From the NCBI GenBank assembly GCA_910585285.1, contig CAJUDL010000074.1, positions 1 to 11,172 on the forward strand: a DNA stretch of 11,172 nucleotides. Reading direction: 5' to 3'. The notes beneath the pieces are model-generated. The model was not told where the DNA came from. It was given only the letters and a program-made list of their open reading frames with translations, and did no database searches. The stretch's first letter is position 1. Each line of letters begins with the position of its first letter. Made by a program: the position numbers and the translations under genes. The DNA is from an uncultured Muribaculaceae bacterium. Lineage in GTDB: Bacteria; Bacteroidota; Bacteroidia; Bacteroidales; Muribaculaceae. Shown piece after piece: positions 1 to 7,592 of the stretch.

Positions 1-364
1 CCGACCACAAAGTTACGAAATTATTATGAGATTTTAACGGTTGAGCGTGGTGACCCGGCGAAAAAGAGGCCGAGATCACCACATTTTTACTGCCTGATTA
101 TAGTTAAAGTCTGTTAAAGTTTGGGGTTCTGAGACTTTGATTGGAGTTGAATAATGCTGAATGATTTTGAATGGATATGATTTAAATGCTGATTATCAGC
201 AGATTAAGTCGCAGTAAGAATAGATATACATCTGTGCCGACGCGCATAACCTGCAATATCACAGCGTGTTAGGATGGGTGTGGTGACTTTTATCTCAGAT
301 TGGTTGGATACAAGGGGACTTCGATGATTTTCAATTGTGGTGACCCGGAGGGGTATGAATGAAT
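1..364. other. Gene-free region with short GTGGTGA repeats
   Basis: No open reading frame here looks like a real gene. The 12-mer GTGGTGACCCGG occurs twice in direct orientation (47-58 and 337-348). Its core GTGGTGAC recurs at 280-287, and the inverse TCACCAC lies at 75-81. Copies 47-53 and 75-81 can pair, with an inner CGGC/GCCG stem (56-59 with 69-72), followed by five T at 83-87. This could be a terminator for a plus-strand gene ending left of the window. Also present are a direct repeat GTTAAAGT with 10-nt spacing (103-110, 113-120) and a small palindrome TGCTGA-TTA-TCAGCA (187-201). It may be a degraded repeat element or simply the 3' flank of the rfb operon; I cannot choose between these. 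Confidence 0.35.
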
Positions 365-401
365 AAAAGACCGCTAAGTCATTGCAACTTAGCGGTCTTT
401 T
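365..401 (-). terminator. Rho-independent-type terminator of the rfbC-rfbB operon
   Basis: A perfect 15-bp inverted repeat, AAAAGACCGCTAAGT at 365-379 and its exact complement at 387-401, encloses a 7-nt loop (380-386). Read on the minus strand, the stem ends in a TTTT run and begins about 30 nt after the rfbB stop codon, where an operon terminator is expected. The stem is flanked by A on one side and T on the other, so it could work in both directions, but no plus-strand gene is visible to its left. Confidence 0.75.
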
Positions 402-431
402 GAAGTAACGTCAGGAATCTGTCCTGATATA

Positions 432-1562
432 TTAGCGTTTGCTGTACATATCCTCGTAGTAGCGTTCGTAGTCGCCGGAGGTGATGTTGTCCATCCATTC
501 CTGATTGTCGAGATACCATTTCACGGTCTTCTCAATACCCTCCTCAAACTGCAACGATGGCTCCCAACCGAGTTCTTTCTGCAATTTGCGGGAATCTATG
601 GCATAGCGCATATCATGTCCGAGGCGATCGGTTACATATGTAATCAATTCATCGCTATAGCCTTCGGGATTTCCGAGAAGACGGTCAACTGTCTTAATGA
701 CTACCTTGATGATGTCAATATTCTTCCATTCATTAAATCCACCGATATTGTAGGTCTCAGCAACCTTGCCTTTATGGAAAATAAGGTCAATGGCTCGCGC
801 ATGATCTTCAACAAAAAGCCAGTCGCGAACATTCTCTCCCTTACCATAGACTGGAAGAGGTTTGCGATGACGGATATTGTTGATGAAGAGCGGTATCAAT
901 TTCTCTGGAAATTGATAAGGTCCATAGTTGTTCGAGCAATTTGTCACCAATGTCGGCATTCCATAGGTGTCATGATATGAACGCACGAAATGGTCGCTCG
1001 ATGCTTTTGAAGCCGAATATGGTGAATGGGGATTATATTTTGTTGTCTCCAGGAAGAACTCCGTTCCATAAGCATGATGATGCTCGGAAGAAGCCTTTGT
1101 GGTGAAAGGCGACTCCACTCCTTCGGGATTTGTCAACTCAAGAGCACCATATACTTCATCGGTAGAAATATGGTAGAAGAGCTTGCCCTCATATTTCTCA
1201 GGCAATGATTCCCAATACTCTTTTGCAGCCTGCAGCAATGAGAGTGTTCCCATAACATTTGTACGGGCAAATGTAAATGGATCCTTGATTGAACGGTCAA
1301 CATGACTCTCTGCGGCAAGATGTATTATGCCTGTTATCTTGTTCTCGCGTATGATACGACGCATCTCCTCGATATCGGCAATATCGGCACGCTCGAATTT
1401 ATAATTAGGTTTATCTTCAATATCCTTAAGATTGGCAAGATTACCGGCATATGTCAGCTTGTCGAGATTGACAATGTTGTAATCAGGATATTTATTCACA
1501 AAAAGACGGACTACATGAGATCCGATGAATCCGGCACCGCCGGTGATAAGTATATTCTTCAT
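432..1562 (-). CDS. rfbB: dTDP-glucose 4,6-dehydratase
   Basis: This cytoplasmic NAD-dependent short-chain dehydrogenase of the extended type converts dTDP-D-glucose to dTDP-4-keto-6-deoxy-D-glucose, the second step of dTDP-L-rhamnose synthesis and the branch point to other deoxysugars. The 376-residue protein starts with the Rossmann motif GGAGFIGSH (8-16). It carries the catalytic T-D-E triplet in STDEVYG (134-136), YxxxK at Y182-K186, and the family signature NNYGPYQFPEKLIP (211-224). It is slightly longer than the enterobacterial enzymes because of an extra stretch around 142-178 containing HHH. The ATG start sits 13 nt after the rfbC stop codon, so the two are probably translated from one mRNA. 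A strong hairpin follows the stop. All key residues are present and I see no damage. Confidence 0.96.
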   Translation of the reverse strand: MKNILITGGAGFIGSHVVRLFVNKYPDYNIVNLDKLTYAGNLANLKDIEDKPNYKFERADIADIEEMRRIIRENKITGIIHLAAESHVDRSIKDPFTFARTNVMGTLSLLQAAKEYWESLPEKYEGKLFYHISTDEVYGALELTNPEGVESPFTTKASSEHHHAYGTEFFLETTKYNPHSPYSASKASSDHFVRSYHDTYGMPTLVTNCSNNYGPYQFPEKLIPLFINNIRHRKPLPVYGKGENVRDWLFVEDHARAIDLIFHKGKVAETYNIGGFNEWKNIDIIKVVIKTVDRLLGNPEGYSDELITYVTDRLGHDMRYAIDSRKLQKELGWEPSLQFEEGIEKTVKWYLDNQEWMDNITSGDYERYYEDMYSKR

Positions 1563-1575
1563 AATATTTATTAAA

Positions 1576-2130
1576 TTAAAAAGGTGAGTTGATTTCGCTA
1601 AGTTTCGGATGATGAGAATCTTTATCTGAAAGAATCATATCTTCTGGAGCTATGCGCCAGTCAATGCCGAGGGAATCGTCATTGAGAGAGATTCCACCAT
1701 CAGCCTGAGGGGCATAATAGTTATCACATTTATATTGGAAGACAGCCTCTTCACTTAAGACGGAAAAACCGTGGGCAAACCCACGTGGGATGAAAAACTG
1801 CACATTATTTTCTTCCGACAATTCAACGGCAACATGTTTTCCGAATGTGGGAGAATCGCGACGTAGATCAACCGCCACATCAAGAACCCTACCCTTTATA
1901 CATCTTACAAGCTTGGACTGGGCATACGGAGGACGCTGGAAATGAAGTCCACGCACCACTCCATAACTCGATTTGGATTGATTATCTTGTACAAACTCTA
2001 CTGGATAACCAACGGCATCGTCAAAATTCTTTTTACTATAGCTTTCGAAGAAATATCCTCGTGAATCAGTAAAGATTTTCGGGCGCAAAATAAGCAACCC
2101 TTCAATTTCAGGCTTTATAATTTCCATCAT
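1576..2130 (-). CDS. rfbC: dTDP-4-dehydrorhamnose 3,5-epimerase
   Basis: This cupin-fold enzyme epimerises carbons 3 and 5 of dTDP-4-keto-6-deoxy-D-glucose, the third step of dTDP-L-rhamnose synthesis. The 184-residue length is normal for RmlC. Visible family motifs are DSRGYFFESY (22-31), the catalytic histidine in RGLHFQ (H63), SKLVRCIKGRVLDVAVDLR (72-90) with K73 and R76, PRGFAHGF (115-122), and the tyrosine-rich FQYKCDNYYAP (131-141). The aspartate in LSDKD (167-171) probably pairs with H63. The first two codons are both ATG, so translation may begin at 2130 or 2127. It is the first gene of the minus-strand pair with rfbB and is divergent from the RSH gene. rfbA (thymidylyltransferase) and rfbD (reductase), needed for a full rhamnose pathway, are not in the window. 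The product of this pair could therefore be rhamnose or another dTDP-deoxysugar. Confidence 0.95.
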   Translation of the reverse strand: MMEIIKPEIEGLLILRPKIFTDSRGYFFESYSKKNFDDAVGYPVEFVQDNQSKSSYGVVRGLHFQRPPYAQSKLVRCIKGRVLDVAVDLRRDSPTFGKHVAVELSEENNVQFFIPRGFAHGFSVLSEEAVFQYKCDNYYAPQADGGISLNDDSLGIDWRIAPEDMILSDKDSHHPKLSEINSPF

Positions 2131-2146
2131 ATATCTGTTTGGGATG

Positions 2147-2154
2147 CAAATTTA
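2147..2154 (-). promoter_or_regulatory. Candidate Bacteroidetes -7 box for rfbC
   Basis: Read on the minus strand this is TAAATTTG, matching the Bacteroidetes sigma-ABfr -7 consensus TAnnTTTG, 16 nt or so before the rfbC start. No good TTTG -33 element lies at the expected distance, so this is a half-promoter match in AT-rich DNA. Confidence 0.3.
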
Positions 2155-2167
2155 ATAATTTTTTTTG

Positions 2168-2175
2168 TAATTTTG
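2168..2175 (+). promoter_or_regulatory. Candidate Bacteroidetes -7 box for the RSH gene
   Basis: TAATTTTG matches the TAnnTTTG -7 consensus and would give a leader of about 30 nt before the ATG at 2213. A TTTG at 2138-2141 lies too far upstream (26-nt gap) to be an ideal -33 element. Together with the opposite box at 2147-2154 it would make a compact divergent promoter. Confidence 0.35.
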
Positions 2176-2212
2176 TATCCGACATGGGCATAGATGCCGT
2201 TTAAATTATATA

Positions 2213-4417
2213 ATGGAAAATTTACAGGTAGAAAAACTGAGCCACCAGGAACTTCGTGAGGTGGCATCTCTTGCAATAGAAATCAATTCCCGACTTCTTC
2301 CGCACCTTTCGGAAGACGAGCTCTCACGCTTCAGCCAACTCCTACGCGACGGCATGCGCCGGAGCGTAAAGCCCCATTCCTCTCGCGGAATATCACATGC
2401 TATTCTCGCCCTCAAAACGGCTTGTGCGTTTGCGGATATGGTTGACCCGGACCATAACATCCTTATCGCCATATTGCTCTACCCTCTCTACCATGAGGGT
2501 CTGCAACAAATCGAAACCATTCGCAAAGAATGGGGGGAGGATATTGCAGGTCTGTTGGAGGGGATTGCAAACGTATCTAAATTCAGTAATCGAAACTCGG
2601 CGCACAATCAGGAAAATTTCCGAGGACTAATGCTTGCCCTCGCCCACGACATCCGCGTGATAATCATAATGATTGTGGAAAACCTTATGCTCATGCGCTC
2701 CATAAATCATCATCCTGATGAGGAATGGGTGCGAAATGTTGCATTCGAAGCAAACTGCCTCTATGCCCAGCTTGCCCATCGTCTTGGATTGTACAAGATA
2801 AAAGGTGAGCTCGAAGATCTTTCTCTCAAATATACAAATCGCGAGATTTACACGCAGATAGCAAAAAAACTCAATGAGACCAAACGCTCCCGCGATCAAT
2901 ATATCAGTGAATTTATTGCCCCGGTGAAAGAACGACTTCTTGAGGCTGGACTGAAGTTCACAATCAAGGGACGCACGAAATCCATTTCTTCCATCTGGAA
3001 CAAGATGAAAAAACAGAAAGTGGATCTGCCGGGAATCTATGACCTTTTTGCCATTCGTGTAATCATAGACACACCACGCGATCGCGAAAAACAGGATTGC
3101 TGGCTCGCCTATTCCATTCTCGCGGATATGTACACAGCCAATCCTGCCCGCATGAAAGACTGGATTTCGTTACCAAAAAGCAATGGTTACGAGAGCCTGC
3201 ATGCCACCGTCATGGGACCGGGACAGAAATGGGTAGAAGTGCAATTCCGCACAGAGCGTATGGATCTCGTTGCGGAAAAGGGACTTGCTGCCCATTGGCG
3301 ATATAAAGGAGGAAAAGGAGACAGTTCTGACAAGTGGATGAACAATATCCGCGATATCCTTGAAACAGCAGAAGCTGGTCCGATGCAATTGATGAAGAAC
3401 ATCAAGGCAGATGCATTCGGACAGGAAGTATTCGCATTCACCCCGAAGGGTGACTTGTTCAGAATGTCTGCTGGTGCTACCGTTCTTGATTTCGCATTTC
3501 ATATTCATACCAATGTAGGCGCACACTGCACCGGGGCTGTCGTAAATGGAGCCCACAAACGTCTCAACTATAAGATACAGAATGGTGACACGGTTGAGAT
3601 CCTTACGGCAACAAACCAGACTCCGCGACAGGAATGGCTGAATATCGTTACTACCTCCAAAGCTCGCAACAAGATCAAACAGAGTCTTAACGAGGAAAAG
3701 CAACGTCTTGCCGATATTGGAAAGGAGGCTTTAGGCCGCAGGGCAAAAAACCGCAAGATCGAAATAGATGAAGCGGAACTGATGCGTCTCATAAAGAAGC
3801 ATGGATACAAATCGGCGATAGAATTTTTTGCCGACATGGGTGATAATAAAATCGATGCCGGACGTTTCCTCAACACATATGTGGCGGCAACGACACGTGA
3901 GGTTGAGACTGAACATGTGTCAGCAGAAGAATTCCAGTTGATAACTCCCAAGGAAGACACACCTAAGAACGATGTGCTGGTAATCGGAGAAAAGAGTATC
4001 AACGGACTCAATTATAAATTTGCCAGATGCTGCAACCCGATATATGGAGATGACGTTTTCGGATTCATATCTTCAGATGGATCGGTAAAGATCCATAAGA
4101 CCAACTGCCCGAATGCCCTTCATATCCGCGAACGTTACCCCTATCGCATCATTCGTGCCAACTGGAGCGGCAAAAGCGGAGAGATGCTCCCAGCCTCCCT
4201 GCGCGTTATCGGTAATGACGACATAGGTATCGTGGCAAACATCACCTCTATCATCTCCAAGGAACCCAACACAATGTTGCGCAATATCTCCATCGATTCT
4301 CATGACGGAATATTCCAGGGATATCTCGTAATCGGGGTTACCGACAATAGACAGCTCACCGCCCTGATCAAGAAGATCAAGACGGTGAAAGGGGTGAAAG
4401 ACGTTGTGCGTATGTAA
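2213..4417 (+). CDS. RelA/SpoT-family (p)ppGpp synthetase with inactive hydrolase domain
   Basis: Long RSH alarmone enzyme of 734 residues, the full length for the family, transferring pyrophosphate from ATP to GDP/GTP to make (p)ppGpp under starvation. Domains in order: a pseudo-hydrolase region (about 25-200), synthetase (about 235-365), TGS (404-464), a helical region, a Cys-type zinc-finger-like motif with CC 606-607, H628 and C632, and a C-terminal ACT domain (659-734). Synthetase residues are intact: GRTK 253-256, D277 in YDLFAIR, NGYESLH 324-330, E342 in VEVQFRT, and HWRYK 361-365. The hydrolase is not: the expected His-Asp is Y90-P91, and the usual DRLHNMRT segment reads ENLMLMRS (156-163). 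It should therefore synthesise but not degrade ppGpp. The synthetase carries RMKD (313-316), the RxKD form usual in bifunctional enzymes, rather than the ExDD of proteobacterial RelA. A separate hydrolase-competent paralog elsewhere in the genome is expected. The ATG start follows an AT-rich leader. Confidence 0.93.
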   Translation: MENLQVEKLSHQELREVASLAIEINSRLLPHLSEDELSRFSQLLRDGMRRSVKPHSSRGISHAILALKTACAFADMVDPDHNILIAILLYPLYHEGLQQIETIRKEWGEDIAGLLEGIANVSKFSNRNSAHNQENFRGLMLALAHDIRVIIIMIVENLMLMRSINHHPDEEWVRNVAFEANCLYAQLAHRLGLYKIKGELEDLSLKYTNREIYTQIAKKLNETKRSRDQYISEFIAPVKERLLEAGLKFTIKGRTKSISSIWNKMKKQKVDLPGIYDLFAIRVIIDTPRDREKQDCWLAYSILADMYTANPARMKDWISLPKSNGYESLHATVMGPGQKWVEVQFRTERMDLVAEKGLAAHWRYKGGKGDSSDKWMNNIRDILETAEAGPMQLMKNIKADAFGQEVFAFTPKGDLFRMSAGATVLDFAFHIHTNVGAHCTGAVVNGAHKRLNYKIQNGDTVEILTATNQTPRQEWLNIVTTSKARNKIKQSLNEEKQRLADIGKEALGRRAKNRKIEIDEAELMRLIKKHGYKSAIEFFADMGDNKIDAGRFLNTYVAATTREVETEHVSAEEFQLITPKEDTPKNDVLVIGEKSINGLNYKFARCCNPIYGDDVFGFISSDGSVKIHKTNCPNALHIRERYPYRIIRANWSGKSGEMLPASLRVIGNDDIGIVANITSIISKEPNTMLRNISIDSHDGIFQGYLVIGVTDNRQLTALIKKIKTVKGVKDVVRM

Positions 4418-4435
4418 TCAACTTCTCTGTATTTT

Positions 4436-6778
4436 TCAATGTCCCGGTGGCGGACCCATACGGCGCATTCCGCCACGTCCTCCGCGTACTCTGGGACCTT
4501 CACCCGGAGGAGGACCGGGATGACCATCAAAATTGTCCATCTCCGGACGTTTCTTATTCTTAAGAGTGTTGAATGTGTAGGAGATTCCGAACATCACATA
4601 CCGCGTAAGATCATTGTATCGGCTATCGGTAATAGTGCCGTTCGCACTGACAGATCGCGATATGTTCTTCTTCTGTCCGAGCAAGTCGTATGCCCGAACA
4701 CTCAACGTAAGACTTTTGTCGCGCAATAAGCTATAAGAAATCTGGGCGTTCCAGAGCCATGACACAGAATTGAAGCCATTGGAATATCCTGTGGTCTTAT
4801 CAAAATCGAGATCGGTATTGACCTCTAATCCGAAGGGAAGATAAAGAGAGGCATCCGTGCGGAATCCATATGCATGTGTATAAAGATTCTCCTGGTTGGG
4901 AAGAGAATTGGTCGCCATATTGAAAGAATATGTCGGATTGACAGACATCTGGAAGACATCGCATGTGAAAGTCATCCCTAAATTCGGAGAGAGTCTCAAA
5001 TTGCCGGAACGGTTGAAGTCGCCATTGATATAACCTGCCATCGACGAATAACTTGCCATTGCGCGAGCTGAAAAACGCCACTTTCGGTTGCGGAATGGTT
5101 GGTTGATCATAAACATACCCGTGCCGGAGAAATTGCCATTGGCATTCGCATATGTTGTTTCCCTTTTACCGGTCTCAGGATCTGAAACGGTTTTATTGAC
5201 AATAACATTCTGGGAATATTGAAGACGCAACATTGCCATCATGGCTTGCTGTGAATCCTGATTGTAATTGTTGAAATGAATATTCAACGACTGGGTGAAT
5301 GTTGGTTTCAGATCAGGATTACCACGTGTAATATGCAAAGGATCGGATTCATCTGCCACAGGCTGTAGCTGGGTTAGCGAAGGAGCCGAGGTTCGCGCGC
5401 GATAGTCTGCACGTATCGATTTTGTCTTGTTGAACCTGTAACGGAATCTCGCGAATGGAGCCACATTCCATACCCATTGAGTTGGAATGTTTCTGTTTGA
5501 ATTAAGAAGGTCTTCACTCGCACTGCTTGAGGGTGAAAATACAAGACCTGCTTCAAGATTATATTTACTGTTTATCTTCTTATACCCTACCTGAAGTTCT
5601 TGTGTGCCAAATTTGTTGCGGAAACGGTTGGAAAGATCCGTATCGAATATGGCATACTCCGGAAGAGTCGAGAAATCCACAGGAGTGAATCCTGTCAAGT
5701 CTTCAGGAAGCGGAACACTATATGTATCCTTGTTGGCATTATTGAATCTATACTGGAACCGATATGCAACCTGCAGGAAGTTGCCGCGTTTCACATCGCC
5801 CAGTGGCTCTGTCCATGTAAGACGTGCTCCAACAGAGTTGTTCCACTGATGATTATCAAGAAAGCGATACAGTTTATCATCATTGTCTTCTGTATCTGAA
5901 GTAAGATAGTATTCAATATCGCTCCAGGTTGTGGAATGCTGCTTGGTATCGGAGAATTCATAACTTGCCTGCACACTGAACGAACGCCCTGGCTTAGAAG
6001 GGAAATTATGATTGAAAATCAATCTACCCGAAGCATTATAACTTGTGCCGTGATTAAACCTTTTGCTGATATCACTATTGATAAGGTCTCCACCAAAACC
6101 ATTGTTATACATGTAGCTCTCGCCCCATGACTGTGTGTTACGGTTGTTGAAGCTGAATTGGGGTCTGAAATCAAGTGTATTATTGGGATCTATCTTCCAT
6201 TCCATCCGGAGATCAGCCCTTAGATTATGCCCCTTGTCACGAGTAGAACTTGTGCTGCTCTTGAATTCATTGCGCCCGGTCTGACGATATTCGGTATTGG
6301 TTGCCGACTCGGCATCGCGGTCAGTATGAGTGTAGAATATGTTTCCACCCACACGAAACTTGTCAGTCTTACCAAGATTGAAATTAAGTCCCAGCTGCTG
6401 GGAAGCTGTGATGCCGCCGGATGATCCAAAACTTGAGAAACGACCTCTGCCGGAATCCATGAAACCGAGATCATTGGTGTTGTTGGCACCTCCGACTATA
6501 GAAATCTGATTGTTGTCGGTAAAGGTTGAAATGTTGAACTTTCCTTCATAACGTTTGTCTGTGCCATACCCACCTTCAACAGTGCCAAACCAACCGTTCT
6601 TCATATTCTTCTTAACCGTAAGATTAATCACGGTCTCTTCTTCACCATCGTCAACACCTGTTATTCTCGCAAGATCACTTTTGCGGTCAACTACCTGAAC
6701 TTTGTCTACAAGTTCCGATGGAAGATTTTTTGTAGCCATTTTTGTATCATCACCAAAAAAACTCCTTTCCGTCCACAA
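4436..6778 (-). pseudogene. Outer-membrane beta-barrel protein, 3' (barrel) part of a frameshifted gene
   Basis: This reading frame encodes the rest of the plug-like region and the whole barrel of a TonB-receptor-like outer-membrane protein (OMP_b-brl_3 type). The nominal start is a TTG that merely opens the frame. The homologous sequence really begins at FFGDD (residues 7-11), directly continuing the upstream fragment. Next come MATKNLPSELVDKVQVVDRKSD and VINLTVKKNMKNGWFGTVEGGYG, typical of the plug-to-barrel junction. Some 650 residues of alternating aromatic strands follow, ending near YVMFGISYTFNTLKNKK. The last 34 residues (747-780) form a Gly/Pro/Arg-rich tail ending PPPGH, beyond the last strand. 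Read through the shift, the gene would encode about 953 residues. The barrel shows no further stop, so the lesion is recent, reversible or a sequencing error. The stop lies 18 nt from the convergent RSH stop. No SusD partner is adjacent, so a role in glycan uptake is not supported. Confidence 0.85.
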
Positions 6779-7298
6779 GAATCTTGGAAACAGTCTTCCC
6801 TCCTGAAGTTATTTTTCCATCAGAATCGACTTCCACACCCGGAAGTTTCTTCAAAAGATCCTCAACTGATGCATTAGCCTGCGTCTTGAATGACCCGGCA
6901 TTGAATTCTATAGTATCCTGTTTTGCTACAACAGCTGCCTTGACAGCCGTGACGACTGCGTCATTGAGAGTAACCGAAGTCTCGGTCATTGTGAGTATGC
7001 CGACATCAAGTGTTGTTGTCGTATCCTTCACCTCTACAATTTTTCGAATGTCATCCATTCCAACCATAGACAGGTTGATAACATAATTACCTGGATTTAT
7101 TCCTTTGAAACTAAAATCACCCTTTGCCGTAGTAATCATATATCCTTTTCTTACGGAATCCGGATATTGTATAATCTGGGTTGTTACCCCTTGCAAAGGC
7201 TGAGAATCGGAATCGACAACACGGCCTTTCACAATTGCAGCTACCGCAACACTTGTAAAAGCTGTCATCAATGCAAAAGCAAGCAATATTTTTCTCAT
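6750..7298 (-). pseudogene. Outer-membrane beta-barrel protein, 5' (signal, regulatory-like domain, plug) part
   Basis: This frame holds the true start of the split receptor gene. Residues 1-20 are a Sec signal peptide (basic MRK, hydrophobic core, AVA cleavage site). Residues 22-105 form a carboxypeptidase-regulatory-like beta-sandwich (IVKGRVVDSDSQPLQGV, GDFSFKGINPGNYVINLSMVGM). From about 112 the plug-like region follows (LNDAVVTAVKAAVVAKQDTIEFNAGSFKT, then SVEDLLKKLPGVEVDSDGKI and VSKILVDGKEF). It breaks off after GKEFFW because an extra base in the T run creates a stop within two codons. Uncorrected, the cell would export a 182-residue barrel-less fragment. Placing the start at 7298 fits the signal peptide. 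A divergent intergenic region with possible -7 boxes lies upstream. Confidence 0.85.
6755..6761 (-). other. Homopolymer frameshift site (A7, coding strand T7)
   Basis: Seven A on the plus strand read as seven T on the coding strand. With six T the codons run GAG TTT TTT GGT GAT GAT, giving the family-typical KEFFGDD. With seven they run GAG TTT TTT TGG TGA and stop. One extra base therefore splits the receptor gene. A run of identical bases is a classic slippage site, for phase variation in vivo or for sequencing and assembly error. Confidence 0.9.
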
Positions 7299-7467
7299 TG
7301 TTTTTATAGTGGAGAAGTTTTATAAGCTGTTTCTCACAATCTTTAAGACATCAATAATCCGAAATAGTTTAAAATACCATCAGAAAAACAACGCATCTTA
7401 TATCCAAACACTTGGTGGATTTTACATTAATTTAAACAGTTTCTAAGATAACATGTAATGATTATCT

Positions 7468-7475
7468 CAAAATTA
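7468..7475 (-). promoter_or_regulatory. Candidate -7 box for the receptor gene
   Basis: On the minus strand this reads TAATTTTG, fitting TAnnTTTG. It would leave a leader of about 160 nt. No TTTG -33 element is seen at the right distance, so support is weak. Confidence 0.22.
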
Positions 7476-7479
7476 ATGC

Positions 7480-7487
7480 TAAATTTG
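7480..7487 (+). promoter_or_regulatory. Candidate -7 box for the DUF4301 gene
   Basis: TAAATTTG matches the Bacteroidetes -7 consensus TAnnTTTG and would start transcription near 7494, giving a leader of about 100 nt. No clear -33 TTTG precedes it. It lies only 4 nt from the opposing box, so the two could share a control region. Confidence 0.32.
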
Positions 7488-7592
7488 CACTTACGATAGA
7501 AAATATGTCAGAGATTATGACTGAGACCAAAAGATTCCGACAGCCGTAACTGACATTCTTTATTGAAAATTAAACATTAAATATTGAATATA

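Larger units (their letters stand above)
7299..7592. other. Divergent intergenic region between receptor gene and DUF4301 gene
   Basis: Almost 300 nt of AT-rich DNA with no convincing gene. It contains two back-to-back -7-like boxes (7468-7475 minus, 7480-7487 plus). A possible 14-codon reading frame (7505-7549, ATG to TAA) ends 43 nt before the DUF4301 start. An interrupted small palindrome (ATCCA...TGGAT) falls around 7400. Nothing resembling a known riboswitch or RNA gene was recognised. Confidence 0.4.

Noticed and set aside
615..980. 121-codon plus-strand frame opposite rfbB
   Set aside because: Entirely inside rfbB, which has all its catalytic motifs on the other strand.
3170..3703. 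177-codon open frame on the minus strand inside the RSH gene
   Set aside because: It lies wholly antisense to a strongly conserved synthetase/TGS coding region, has no recognisable domain, and is explained by codon bias of the real gene.
3568..4011. 147-codon minus-strand frame, Ser/Arg-rich
   Set aside because: Antisense shadow of the RSH gene; composition is typical of a reverse-complemented reading frame.
4436..7298. SusC-like nutrient transporter of a polysaccharide utilisation locus
   Set aside because: No SusD-like lipoprotein, glycoside hydrolase or dedicated regulator is adjacent, and the sequence fits the smaller OMP_b-brl_3-type family.
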